64,000 bases of DNA from JBBRZM01 sp963813635 (GTDB lineage Bacteria > Actinomycetota > Acidimicrobiia > IMCC26256 > JBBRZM01): NCBI GenBank assembly GCA_963813635.1, contig CAWEZO010000002.1, positions 744,001-808,000 of the forward strand, read 5' to 3'. Both the position numbers and the translations under genes were made by a program. The notes under the pieces were generated by a model that saw only the letters and a program-made list of their open reading frames with translations, had not been told where the DNA came from and did not search any database. The stretch's first letter is position 1. Each line of letters begins with the position of its first letter. Below, piece after piece: positions 28,782-38,167 of this stretch.

Positions 28782-28878
28782 TTCGTGGAGTCGGCCCAGA
28801 TCACTGGATGACAGCCGTAAAGACGGCCCGACCAGGCACGAATCATATCGGAACCTTGGCGCGCCGAAGATTCCTGAT
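28782..28878 (-). promoter_or_regulatory. Structured ahcY leader, candidate riboswitch-like RNA
   Basis: In the predicted ahcY 5' UTR (minus strand) two domains fold by eye. Domain 1: GGAATCTT (28874-28867) pairs with AAGGTTCC (28857-28850) with one T-G wobble, extended by ATC/GAT across a bulged A. Domain 2: TTCGTG (28842-28837) pairs with CACGAA (28787-28782) and GTCGG (28832-28828) with CCGAC (28794-28790). These enclose hairpins GCCGT-cttt-ACGGC (28827-28814) and CCAG-tgat-CTGG (28807-28796). This makes a three-way junction. I could not match it to the known SAH or SAM riboswitch consensus sequences from memory. Confidence 0.55.
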
Positions 28879-28915
28879 TGCGTGCGCCGTGGTTGGTGTT
28901 GTGCTAAGTCGGGCT

Positions 28916-28944
28916 ATTATACAGATTCTCCCGTTTTGCGTCAA
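28916..28944 (-). promoter_or_regulatory. Near-consensus sigma-70 promoter of ahcY
   Basis: On the minus strand TTGACG (28944-28939) is followed after exactly 17 bases by TATAAT (28921-28916), both almost perfect housekeeping boxes in an otherwise GC-rich region. Transcription should start near 28909, giving a leader of about 170 nt before the ahcY ATG at 28736, which has GAGGAG as ribosome-binding site. Confidence 0.85.
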
Positions 28945-29098
28945 GATAAGGAAGCCCCCGCGACTGGAGCACGACTCGGACCTGTACCAGGGTCACATCC
29001 AGGTCATGTCGATTGCCTTGGGGTCGTTGGACGTCACCGACGACCAAGCCGGTGACATCAACGGCTTGAAGTCCCGGCACTCCCTCGACACGCCCTGA

Positions 29099-30143
29099 TC
29101 AACCGCCGGCGAGCGCGTTCTTGAGCTGGGTGATCGCGTCGATCGGCCCCGGGTCGACGTCGTTGTCGAGCGCGAGGTAGCAGCTCATCCAGTCACCGAG
29201 GTACATGAGGTCGAGCAGCTCGGCGAGCCGGCCCTCGCCTTCTGCCTGCACCTCGAGCACCTGGCTGACTGTCTCTTCGATCAGCTCACGGGTCGCAGCG
29301 AAGCGGCGCGACACCTGCCGGTGCTCCAAGCCGTGCCGCAGCTCGACGAGGGTGAACACCTGCCGGGTCACGTCACCGTGCTGGCCCCAGCCGCAGATCT
29401 CGTTGTGGTCGAGCTCCGGGTAGGCGTTCCAGAACGCGGGTGCCTTGGCGTTCTCGTTGACGTCGCACTTCCATCGCATCGCCGCGACTGCGCCGACCGC
29501 GCCGCCGCCGTAGAACAACGGGATCGTGCGACCGATGCGACGCGCGAGCTCGCGCGCCGGATTCGCGCGGCCTTCGACCTCAGGTTTGCACTCGTCGCGA
29601 CGCGCCGCGAGCTGCGTCTGCGCCTGGACCAGCCAGGCGTGAGCCTCGGGCAGGATGCCCATCCGCGAGCACGCGACGAACAACGGCGCGATGAGCGCCC
29701 CGAGCGCCGCGCGTGGCAGGTATCCCTCGGGGCAGGCGACGTGCACCGCGCCGCGCTCCCGGGCCAGCGCGGCCAGCTCACCGCCGTTGGACACGGCGAT
29801 CACCTTGGCGCCCGCGTCGAGCACGCCGCGCGTCATCGAGAGCGTCTCCTCGGTGTCGCCGGAGTACGACATCGCGAACGCCAACGTGCGCGGCCCGACG
29901 AAGCACGGCGTGCGATAGCGCTTGAGCCCGATCACCGGGATAGCCGAGCGCGCCACTCGCCGTCGCCGCGAGCACGTCACCGGCGATGCCGGAGCCGCCC
30001 ATGCCGAGCACGACGATGTTGTCGATCTCGTCGGCGCGCGGCAACAGCGCGGGCTTCAGCTTCCCCGCGGCTTCGTGCGCGGCCGCGAGCTGCTCGGGAA
30101 GGCCGCGTACCGCCTCGAGGAAATTGAGCGAGTCGACCGTCAC
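29099..30143 (-). CDS. SIS-domain phosphoglucose/phosphomannose isomerase, frameshifted
   Basis: About 347 residues. The N-terminal frame from ATG 30143 has NFLEAVRGLPEQLAAAHEAA and the SIS start NIVVLGMGGSGIAGDVLAA. The second frame continues IPVIGLKRYRTPCFVGPRTL, the sugar-phosphate loop AMSYSGDTEETLSMTRGVLD and KVIAVSNGGELAALARERGA. The C-terminal bacterial PGI/PMI domain has AFWNAYPELDHNEICGW. A one-base insertion near 29942 joins the frames. The enzyme interconverts fructose-6-P with glucose-6-P or mannose-6-P. Upstream manB and the Trm112-like gene form one operon with it; the start overlaps the previous stop by 4 bp. Confidence 0.88.
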
Positions 30144-30376
30144 TGCTCGAACGTGGGCTCGATACCCTCGGACTCGGCCTTCGCACGCAGCCGCTTGTCT
30201 TCCGCGTCGTCGACGGTCTCTGCTTCTTCGATGAGCATGATCGGGATATCGTCACGCACTGCATAGCGCCGCTTCAGCCGCGGGTTGTAGAGCGCGTCTT
30301 CATCGGCGAAGTACAGCAGGGGGCCCTTGTCTTCGGGACAGGCCAGGATCTCGAGCAGCTTGGGGTCGAGCGCCAC
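30140..30376 (-). CDS. Trm112/UPF0434-like small protein
   Basis: A 78-residue protein reading LDPKLLEILACPEDKGPLLY, then LYNPRLKRRYAVRDDIPIML. This is the bacterial Trm112-like (UPF0434) pattern. Only one cysteine remains, so the zinc site of canonical Trm112 is not conserved, which is common in actinobacterial members. GTG 30376 has AGGAG seven bases upstream and is preferred over TTG 30391. The stop overlaps the SIS isomerase start. The family may support methyltransferases or other enzymes, but its role in bacteria is unclear. Confidence 0.88.
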   Translation of the reverse strand: MALDPKLLEILACPEDKGPLLYFADEDALYNPRLKRRYAVRDDIPIMLIEEAETVDDAEDKRLRAKAESEGIEPTFEQ

Positions 30377-30409
30377 GGTCGTGCTCCTCAATCAGTCGGT
30401 GTGGGCGGG

Positions 30410-31768
30410 TCAGGCGCTGGAGGAGCCGCGCACGAGCGCCAGCACCTCCGCCGCATGAGCATCGCACGCGGCGCGGTCGGCTGCCTCGAGGTTGAGCCGG
30501 AGCAGCGGCTCGGTGTTGGACGGCCGCAGGTTGAACCACCAGTCACCGAGATCCACCGTGAGCCCGTCGAGGCGGTCTTCGGCCGTCTCGGGAAAGGAGC
30601 CGGCGACGTCTTCGATCACCGCGAGCGGGTCGCGCACGCGGGTGTTGATCTCGCCCGACGCGGCGTAGCGCTCGAACGGCTTGCACAACTCGGAAAGCGG
30701 CTGACTCGATTTCGAGAGCTGCTCGAGCACGAGCAGTGCCGCGATGATGCCGGAGTCGGCGCGGTAGTTGTCGCGGAAGTAGTAGTGGGCCGAATGCTCG
30801 CCGCCGAAGATCGCGCCGGTCTCGGCCATCACCTGCTTGATGAACGAGTGACCCACGCGCGTGCGCACGGGCGTACCGCCGTGCTCGCGGATGACTTCGG
30901 GAACGGTCTTCGAGCAGATGAGGTTGTGCACGACGATCTCGCCCGGGTGATGCTCGAGGATGGTGTCGGCGAGGATCGCGGTGGTGACCGAACCGGAGAC
31001 GGGCTGCGCCCGGTCGTCGACCAGGAAGACCCGGTCGGCATCACCGTCGAAGGCCAGGCCCACGTCGGCGTTGCCGTCGACGACGGCTCGTTGCAGATCC
31101 CTGAGGTTCTCGGGCTGGATGGGATCGGCGGGATGGTTGGGGAACGTGCCGTCGAGCTCGCCGAAGAGCATCGTGAGGTCGAACGGCAAGCTCGCGAAGA
31201 CGGCGGGCACGATCAGACCGCCAACCCCGTTGGCGGTGTCGGCGACGACCTTCAGTGGCCGCAGCACCTCGAGGTCGACGAACGACCGCACGTGCGCGAC
31301 GAATTGCGCCAGCATGTCTCGCCGCTCGATGCGGCCCGGCTCCTCGGCCCGTTCGATGAGCCCGTCGGCCACCGTTGCCTTGATCTGCGCGAGCCCGGTC
31401 TCCTCACCGATCGGCGCGGCGCCGGCCCGACACAGCTTGATCCCGTTGTACTGCGCCGGGTTGTGGCTCGCCGTGAACATCGCGGCTGGGGCCTCAAGGT
31501 TTCCCGACGCGAAGTAACAGAGGTCGGTCGAGGCCAGCCCGAGGTCGATCACATCGGCGCCGGCCCGGGTGACACCCTCGGCGAACGCGCGCACGAGCGG
31601 CTCGGATGACGGACGAGCATCGCGCCCGACGAGCACCTGGGCGGCACCGGTGAAGCCGACGAGGGCGTTGCCGACGAGGCGTGCGAGATCCTCGTCGATC
31701 TCGTCGGGATAGACGCCGCGGATGTCGTACGCCTTGAAGATCGCGTCGAGGGAAGCAGCGGAAGACAC
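30410..31768 (-). CDS. manB: Phosphomannomutase/phosphoglucomutase
   Basis: A 452-residue alpha-D-phosphohexomutase starting at GTG 31768. The N-terminal FKAYDIRGVYPDEIDEDLA is diagnostic. The phosphoserine loop is AAMFTASHNPAQYNGIK with Ser101. The metal site is LAFDGDADRVFLVDD, the sugar loop is GGEHSAHYYFRD and the phosphate-binding loop is NLRPSNTEPLLRLN. It is intact. It makes mannose-1-P or glucose-1-P for nucleotide-sugar synthesis and thus feeds the glycan loci in this window. The next genes on the strand, the Trm112-like protein and SIS isomerase, act around the same hexose-phosphate node. Confidence 0.95.
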   Translation of the reverse strand: MSSAASLDAIFKAYDIRGVYPDEIDEDLARLVGNALVGFTGAAQVLVGRDARPSSEPLVRAFAEGVTRAGADVIDLGLASTDLCYFASGNLEAPAAMFTASHNPAQYNGIKLCRAGAAPIGEETGLAQIKATVADGLIERAEEPGRIERRDMLAQFVAHVRSFVDLEVLRPLKVVADTANGVGGLIVPAVFASLPFDLTMLFGELDGTFPNHPADPIQPENLRDLQRAVVDGNADVGLAFDGDADRVFLVDDRAQPVSGSVTTAILADTILEHHPGEIVVHNLICSKTVPEVIREHGGTPVRTRVGHSFIKQVMAETGAIFGGEHSAHYYFRDNYRADSGIIAALLVLEQLSKSSQPLSELCKPFERYAASGEINTRVRDPLAVIEDVAGSFPETAEDRLDGLTVDLGDWWFNLRPSNTEPLLRLNLEAADRAACDAHAAEVLALVRGSSSA

Positions 31769-31819
31769 AGGGCTTTGCCTCGTGGAGAATCCTCACCGCC
31801 CGTCGGCGGGAAACCGATC

Positions 31820-34356
31820 CTATCCCTCCGGGTGGCCGGCACCCTCAGGGGAAACCTCGCGGCGAGGGCGTCGCCCGGGCACCCACCACACGAGGAACGC
31901 CAAGCCGCCGAGGCCGAGCAGCGTGCCGATCCGGCCGACCCATTCGGCTGTCGTGGTGCCGTAGACGAGTCGCACATGCTTCGAGGTCGGCACGACAACC
32001 ATCTCGTTGGGCGTGGCCCGCCACGGCCCGTCCGCACCCGAGGCCTGCCAGTTGGGGAAGTACGACGTCTTGACCAGTACGGGTACGCCGGTGCGCGACA
32101 CGTCGAACGCAACCGAGTGATCGTCGCTATGAATCTTGGTGATGCGCACCTTCGGGAGTCGGGTTCCGAACGGCACGCGCCGCGCACTCGTCATCGGCGC
32201 CCGCTTCCACGCGCTCGGCCCGTCGGCCGTGAGCGGACGGTTGAGCGCGCCCGGGTCGTTGAACCACGGCACGGCGGCGCATTCCCACGGCGTGAACACG
32301 TCCGGGCTCGGCGCTGTCGCCGGCGGGCGTGCGGTCCCTTCGCATTTCCAGCTCGGTCCGCTCTCCACGCCGGTCATGACGACCGGCTGGTATTCGAGTG
32401 GCGCGACGAGCTGCGAGTCGGCGACCTGGTACACGTTCCACCCGGAGGGAGCGATGCCGTCGATGTCGGGCACCGACGCGACGCGCCGGAGCGACGGATT
32501 GCTCTCGGCCACTTGCTTGGTCGCGGCCGACTGGGCCATGTAGTAGCGCACGCCGAGCAGCTGGAGGTAGCGCACGCCGAGCTTGAAGTCGGCGAGCGTG
32601 CGGTACGGCAGGCCGCGTACCGGATTGGAGGCGCTGCCATCGGCTGTGAGCGTGGCAACAGTCAGGAAGTGATACGGCGTCGTCGCGCTGGCCTCGAAAT
32701 AGAGCCCTTCCATCGAGCCGATGCGACCGTGTGTGAAGTACGGCAACAGCTCGAGCGCGAGCGTTGTGCCGTACTTGTCGATTGCGGACGATGGCTCCCA
32801 CAACGCGCGGCCGGGCGGGAGCGACGACATCGTCGCGATGATCCGCTGATACTCCGGCCACGCCTTGGCGACTCCCTGCTCCTTCCCTGTCGTGTCTTGG
32901 TAGCCGGTGTAATTCCACTTCACCCAGAACGGCAGGAAGCCGCGTGACTGGTCGACGCGCACGAGCGCGACCGTGGCAAAGAGTGCGACGAGGACTGCGA
33001 TCGTGACCACGCGCACCATCGGCAGGGCCGGCGGCGCAGCAACACCCGGCCGGCCTGCATCCTCGATCCTTGTGCGGCCGGCCTCCGGGCCGTCCGCATC
33101 CTCGTCTCCGTCCTCGCCGTCCTCGCCGTCCGGAGCCCACCACTGGGTCTCGACGCTCCGTACTGCGAACGACGTCACTCCTCTGATGATCTCCGTCGCG
33201 CCCAACGCCGCGAGCAGGAACAGGCCCAAATACCAGAACGGGATGAGACGAAGGTTCCACGCCGGGCTGTTCGGCAGCTGGTACCAGAAGCGGAACAGCA
33301 GTCCTGCGAGCACCGTGATCGCGCCGACGGCGAGCGTCGAGCGGCGCCACTCGACGAATCCCCCGATGATGGCCGCGACGAGGAACGGCAACAGCCACCA
33401 GAGGTACCCCGGAAAGAGGTACGCGACGTAGTGGTCGATGGGTTCGTAGCGCATGTCGGTCGTGTAGCCGAGCGTCGCGAGGAGCGGCACGCTCCAGACC
33501 GCAGTGAGCAGAACGCCCACCGCGCCGATGGCGGCGAAACGCGGAAGGTTCGGGATCGGGCCTCGGCGCGTGAGCCAGATGACGATCGCCGCGAGGACGG
33601 CGAAGATCGCGACGACGAGATGCGACATGACCGCCGCTGCCAAGAGCACGGCGGGCAGCCACAGACGCCGTCGATGGTCGAGCGCCCACGCCAGCGCTCC
33701 GAGAAAGAACAACGCGAGCGCGAGGGCGAGCGTGAACGAGAACTCGCCCGCGAGGTTGCTGGCGAGGGTGCCGCCCATGATGTGCTGGTTGAAGGCGATG
33801 GACGACGCGTCTCGAGCGCGGGGACTGCCTTTGAAGAACAGGAACACCGTCGCGGCCACGGCGAACAGCGGCGCCGCCGGCCGTGGGGCGCGTAGCCCCG
33901 CGCGAACGAGTACGCGGCAACGGGCAGTGCGACCGGTCCCATCGCGGTGACGAGCTTGAATGCGATGTTGTAGGGCATCACGAGATTCAGCGCGACGACC
34001 AGCAGCGCCGGCAACGGGAAGTAGAACTGCCCGGCCGGGAAGCCGCCGTACCAGTCGGGCGACCATCCGGCGAGGCGCCATGGCAAGAGGTGGTCGCGGA
34101 GATACGCCGGCCACCACACGTGCGCGCCGGTGTCGCCACCCGCGGTCGTGGTGTCACGGAACAAGAGGCGGGGGTCGAGCTGCCAGAGCACGTATGCGCT
34201 GCACGCGATGACAACCGCGACGCCGATCCACCACTCGACACGCTCGTACCAGGCCCGCGCGGGCCGATCGGGCGCCACCGCGTCGAAGCGGTCGAGGAGC
34301 TGCGGTTCGGGATCGGCCGGCGACGGTTCGCTCAGCGGCTGCTTTGTGCTCACCAT
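31820..34356 (-). CDS. Large GT-C-like membrane protein (PTPS-related), frameshifted
   Basis: About 845 residues. The N-terminal frame from ATG 34356 has a cytoplasmic start, helix VEWWIGVAVVIACSAYVLWQ, the loop TTTAGGDTGAHVWWPAYLRD and WSPDWYGGFPAGQFYFPLPA. After a shift near 33885 many helices follow (FAVAATVFLFFKGSPRARDA, FTLALALALFFLGALAWALD), then a large soluble C-terminal domain with WKCEGTARPPATAPSPDVF and VLVKTSYFPNWQASGADGPW, and a last helix. Acidic loop plus YGGFP and a large external domain fit GT-C-type lipid-dependent glycosyltransferases; this is inference. It belongs to the same family as 2607-4670. An acidic Glu/Asp/Gly-rich insert lies between helices. Confidence 0.72.
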
Positions 34357-34387
34357 GCGCAGCTCACCATGCGCAGCTCACCATGCG
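34348..34387. repeat. 14-bp tandem repeat spanning a start codon
   Basis: Two full copies and one 12-base copy of gctcaccatgcgca. On the minus strand each copy contains ATGGTGAGC, so the start of the 31820-34356 gene is present three times at 14-bp spacing in different frames. Only the copy at 34356 is in frame with the protein. Confidence 0.85.
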
Positions 34388-34559
34388 ATCTTCATCATGC
34401 GGGGGCAATCGGGTGGCCGACAGGGGCTCGAGCGGCAGCACGGACCTGCTCAGCATGCCAGCCCACGGGCGGTCGACAGTGTCGCGCGTGCGGGCACCAT
34501 CGACGCGACGGACCACGCGAAGGGTCGTGCGCTCGGTCGGGTCGAACGGTGGGCCGAAA

Positions 34560-34724
34560 CTAGGTGCGAGCAAGCTCCAGCACATCGCCCAGAGAGATTT
34601 GGCCTTCCGCGGTCTCCCATGCCTGCGAATCACAGCGAGCACAACGGCGGAACGTCACATCGGACGCCCCCACGCGCATGCGAATCTCGACAATGGATGC
34701 CTTGCCACATATCGGACAGCGCAT
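34560..34724 (-). CDS. 54-residue zinc-ribbon protein
   Basis: ATG 34724 is preceded by GGGAGG at good spacing. The product begins MRCPICGKASIVEIRMRVGA and continues with FRRCARCDSQAWETAEGQIS. Two CxxC pairs about 24 residues apart form a clear zinc ribbon, followed by a short helix. No partner domain is present. Such tiny ribbon proteins occur in actinobacteria as regulators or accessory factors, but I cannot assign a function. It lies between the CPBP protease and the GT-C-like gene on the same strand, with about 100-200 bp gaps on either side. Confidence 0.8.
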   Translation of the reverse strand: MRCPICGKASIVEIRMRVGASDVTFRRCARCDSQAWETAEGQISLGDVLELART

Positions 34725-34823
34725 AGCGACCTCCCAGTCGTATGTCTCCAGACCATTCAACGACAGAAGCCGCGAAGAACTTGAGCGCGGGCCACCAAGA
34801 GGGCGAATGCCCGGCGGTCGGGC

Positions 34824-35558
34824 TCAGGAGCCGAGCAGGAGCAGCGTCAACGTGAAGGCGTTGAATCCGATGTGCAACAGGATCGACCGCGACAGGTTGC
34901 CGGTACGCGCGGCCTGATATCCCGACACCATCCCGAGCGCGAAGAAGGCGGGCACCCCGGCGACGGCGCTGAAATCGAGCAGCGGATGCACGATCGCGAA
35001 CGCGAGCGCGGAGCCGAACACCGCCCAGGCGACGGTGGTGCGGCGGGCAAGCGCTCGCAGCAGCACGCCGCGAAACAGCAGCTCCTCGACAACGGGCGCG
35101 ACGACGCCGACGCCGAGCACGTACAACGGCACCTCGATCGCGCTCGCGTGCTGGAACTGGCGCACCACGCCCTGGGTCTCTTTTTGGAAATGGGCGATCG
35201 GTGCGAGCAACACAATGGTGAGGAGCCCGAGGCCCATGCCGGCGAAGCACCATCGCCAGTCGACGGCTCGAACGCGCAACCCGAAGTCGGCTGCGAGCGT
35301 GCCGAGCCCCTTGTGCAGGCTCGCCCACCAGAGCCAACCGACCGTTGCTGCCTCCTGCGTGGCCAGCGTGACCAGGAGCACCCACACCGGATAGTCGTTG
35401 GTGTCGTTCGGTACGCCGCTCGTGGCGCTGAGGATCGAGATCGCGATCGTGGTCGCGACCGCTGCGGCGAGCAGCCCCAAGAGCCACGCGATCAACGCGT
35501 CGGGGATCCCCCACGCGACCCTCGGGCGCGGGTGGTGCAGCGGCGGGGGCCCGGTCAC
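34824..35558 (-). CDS. CPBP-family intramembrane metalloprotease
   Basis: A 244-residue membrane protein of the CAAX-protease/bacteriocin-processing family. Motif 1 is VVAPVVEELLFRGVLLRALA, with the EExxxR glutamates. Motif 2 is AFAIVHPLLDF, with a metal-binding His. The last motif is ILLHIGFNAFTLTL, with HxxxN. Several helices surround them (DALIAWLLGLLAAAVATTIA). The GTG at 35558 overlaps the DUF3499 stop (GTGA), so the longer open frame upstream is not used. Substrates are unknown. Confidence 0.9.
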   Translation of the reverse strand: MTGPPPLHHPRPRVAWGIPDALIAWLLGLLAAAVATTIAISILSATSGVPNDTNDYPVWVLLVTLATQEAATVGWLWWASLHKGLGTLAADFGLRVRAVDWRWCFAGMGLGLLTIVLLAPIAHFQKETQGVVRQFQHASAIEVPLYVLGVGVVAPVVEELLFRGVLLRALARRTTVAWAVFGSALAFAIVHPLLDFSAVAGVPAFFALGMVSGYQAARTGNLSRSILLHIGFNAFTLTLLLLGS

Positions 35559-35776
35559 CGCTCGGCGACGAGCGAACGGCGGTCGACAAGTCGCCACCCG
35601 TGCGGCACGCGAAGCCCGCGGGCATGGCGGGCACACAGGTCGTAGCTCGACGGGTGGGGCTCGCCGGCAGGGTCGATCCACACGGCCCGGGCGCCGTAGT
35701 CGTACGTCAACGACGCGGCGGGGAGACGCGCGCAATCGGGGCGGGCGCAGCGACGGTTGAGGGTCTCGGGCTGCAT
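35555..35776 (-). CDS. DUF3499 family protein
   Basis: A 73-residue protein with RRCARPDCARLPAASLTYDY, then YDLCARHARGLRVPHGWRLV. The CxxxxC and CxxH pattern suggests a zinc site. DUF3499 is a small family almost confined to actinobacteria and usually found near manB, as here. ATG 35776 gives the family length. The stop overlaps the CPBP protease start. Function is not known. Confidence 0.88.
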   Translation of the reverse strand: MQPETLNRRCARPDCARLPAASLTYDYGARAVWIDPAGEPHPSSYDLCARHARGLRVPHGWRLVDRRSLVAER

Positions 35777-35962
35777 GGAGCGGTCACCCTACCGGCCGCC
35801 TCGGCGCCGGCACGGGCCGCGTCGCCGCGCCGTCGGACGATGCCGCGGCAGGCAAGTGGTCTCGATGCAACGCACCGCGTGCGAGAGGGATCGATCGTGG
35901 ATTCGGTCACTAACAAACATCTCTCCAGGGTTATGGGTCCATGAAGAATTCGGGCGCGGGAG

Positions 35963-36702
35963 TTAGGAAAGGTAGAGACCGCCGTTGACGCTGACGGTCT
36001 GTCCGGTTACGTAGCCGGCCTCGTCCGAGGCGAGGTAGGCGACTGCGTAGGCGACATCCTCCGGTGTGCCGGCCCGCTTGACCGGTAGGCGGGCGCCCGC
36101 GGCATCGATGTCGATCGAGCTCTGGCGCGCCAGTGGTGTGTCGATCACGCCCGGCGGGACGTTGTTGACGGTGATTCCGCTGGCGGCGTACTCGATCGCG
36201 AGCGCCTTGGAGAGCCCGATGACTCCGCCTTTTGACGCGACGTAGTGAGCCATGGATGGCGCTCCACCCTGAGCGGACCCGGAGGAGATATTGATGATCC
36301 GACCCCATCGCGCGGCAAGCATGTCGCCCACCAGCTCCCTGGTCACCAGGAACGGCCCTTTCAGATTTATCCGAATGACGCGATCCACGACTCCTCGGTC
36401 ATGGTCGTGAACGACTCATAGACGGCAATGCCAGCGTTGTTGACGAGAATGGTGACGGGTCCCAACCGCGCGCGCGTTTGCGCCGCCGCGGCAGCCACTT
36501 CGGCGGCGTCGGCAACGTCGCCTCCGATGGCGGTCGCCTTCCCGCCCGCGTCCTGAATGATGCCGACCGTCTCGTCAGCTCCCGTGGAGTCGAGATCCCA
36601 CGCCGCGACCGAGGCGCCTCGCGCTGCCAGCACAGTCGCGATCGCCCGTCCGATCCCGCGACCAGCCCCGGTCACTACCGCGGTTTTCCCATCCATCGAC
36701 AT
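35963..36702 (-). CDS. FabG-like SDR oxidoreductase, frameshifted
   Basis: About 246 residues in two frames. From ATG 36702: MDGKTAVVTGAGRGIGRAIA and TILVNNAGIAVYESFTTM. The second frame continues DRVIRINLKGPFLVTRELVG, INISSGSAQGGAPSMAHYVA with the YxxxK as YVASKGG, and ends GYVTGQTVSVNGGLYLS. All catalytic residues (Ser, Tyr, Lys) are present. A missing G near 36385 explains the break. The gene is 33 bp downstream of a cytochrome P450 on the same strand, so it may oxidise or reduce the P450 product. Confidence 0.88.
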
Positions 36703-36735
36703 GTATTGCTCCTTCTCGACGCGCCTGTCCTCAGT

Positions 36736-38037
36736 TCAGCCCTCCACGGGGGTGAACTCGAGGTGCAGCTCGTGCAGCGCCCGTAGCATCCAATTTGGTT
36801 CATAGTTGAAGCGGCGGTCGGACGCCGGTCCGTGATGGTCCTCGGAGAGCCGGATGTCACGGGTGCGGGCCAGTATCCGCTCGATGGTGATCCGGCCTTC
36901 GGATCGGGCCAAGGACCCGCCTGGACAAGAGTGGATACCGCGCCCGAACGCGATGTGCTCTCTGCTGTTGGGGCGATCAGCGCGAAATTGGTCGGGGCAC
37001 TCGAATCGTTGCGGGTCGCGATTGGCGGCGCCGATGAAGATGGCCAATGGAGTTCCCGCTGCGAGGTCAACTCCCTCAAGCGTGGTGGCGCGCTTGGCCA
37101 GCCGGAAGTCAGCCTTGATCGGGCTCTCCATCCGCAGGCATTCCTCGATGAAGTTCGGCACCCGTTCCGGGCCGCTTCGCAAGTCGTTCTGCAGCTGCCG
37201 GTTCTCGGCAAGGTAAATGAGCGCCGCGCTGAGCAGCCGTGCGGTGGTTTCTCCTCCTGAGGCGAACAGGATCGCGGCTTGGTGGGCGACTGCCATGACC
37301 TCGGGAGTAGATCCGTCCGGGTACGTCGCCTGTGCCATTTTCGTCAACACGTCATTCTGCGGCACGAGCCGACGCTCCTCGATATAGCCAGCGAACCAGT
37401 CGTAGAGCCACGAAAGGGTGTTCAGCTCTTCGTATGTGGGATCGCGTCCCGTGTCGTTTTCGGCGCGGTCGGACAGTCGGAAGTTCTCCGCCGCCATGCC
37501 GAAGCTGTCGCGGAAATGCCGGTGATCCGCCTCGGGAACACCCAGGAGGTCGGCGATAACCAACATCGAGAAGGGTTGCGCGTAGCCGCCGACGAATTCG
37601 CAACGACCTGTGCCGATGAACTCGTCGAGCTGCTTGTCGGCGAGCTGCCAGATGAACGACTCGTTCTCCTTGAGTCGTCTCGGAGTCATCAGGCCCATCA
37701 CCAGGCCCCGTTCGCGGGTGTGCATTGGCGGGTCCATGGTCACGATGTGGTCGTTCTGCGGGATGTGATCCCGGTGGCGCTCGATGATGTCGCTGACGTC
37801 GTCACCTTGAAGGGGGACCGGGAGTTTCAGGAACGGGCCGGCCACGACATTGCATGACGAGAAGACCGCGGTGTCACGGTAGATCTCATTGGCCACGTCG
37901 TATCCCGTGACGGCGACTACCTGACGGTGACCTGTCGGCTGCACCGGGCACTGGGCGCGGAGATGCTCGTAGTACGGGTAGGGGTCATCGACGATCGAGT
38001 CATCGGTGAAGTAGTCGATCGTTTCGTAGCTGTCCAT
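36736..38037 (-). CDS. Cytochrome P450
   Basis: A 433-residue bacterial class I P450. The I-helix oxygen-activation site is AAILFASGGETTARLLSAAL. ExxR is in FIEECLRMESPIKADFR. The haem-ligand motif is HIAFGRGIHSCPGGSLARSE, with the cysteine thiolate. MDPPMHTRERGLVMGLMTPR is the C-helix region. It is intact and starts at ATG 38037. It diverges from a TetR regulator across a perfect 18-bp inverted repeat, so it is probably an inducible catabolic or detoxifying oxygenase. No ferredoxin or ferredoxin reductase gene is adjacent. Confidence 0.95.
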   Translation of the reverse strand: MDSYETIDYFTDDSIVDDPYPYYEHLRAQCPVQPTGHRQVVAVTGYDVANEIYRDTAVFSSCNVVAGPFLKLPVPLQGDDVSDIIERHRDHIPQNDHIVTMDPPMHTRERGLVMGLMTPRRLKENESFIWQLADKQLDEFIGTGRCEFVGGYAQPFSMLVIADLLGVPEADHRHFRDSFGMAAENFRLSDRAENDTGRDPTYEELNTLSWLYDWFAGYIEERRLVPQNDVLTKMAQATYPDGSTPEVMAVAHQAAILFASGGETTARLLSAALIYLAENRQLQNDLRSGPERVPNFIEECLRMESPIKADFRLAKRATTLEGVDLAAGTPLAIFIGAANRDPQRFECPDQFRADRPNSREHIAFGRGIHSCPGGSLARSEGRITIERILARTRDIRLSEDHHGPASDRRFNYEPNWMLRALHELHLEFTPVEG

Positions 38038-38167
38038 GAGGGGCTCCGGCTCTTGAAATGAACGGGAAGCGACGTCACTCAGTCAGGCGAAGCGCCGACT
38101 CGATCGGGGCGACGATGGTCGGCCGGATCTCGGCAGAGGGAGCCGGCGCCCTGTAGTGTCGTGGCCT

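Noticed and set aside
28737..28910. Calling the ahcY leader a known SAH riboswitch
   Set aside because: Gene context fits, but the conserved GAGGAGCGCUGC and CAGGCUCG blocks of that family are not visible. Kept as an unclassified structured leader.
28703..29098. 131-aa plus-strand frame over the ahcY promoter region
   Set aside because: It runs through the consensus promoter and structured leader of ahcY, has no family motifs and no plausible ribosome-binding site.
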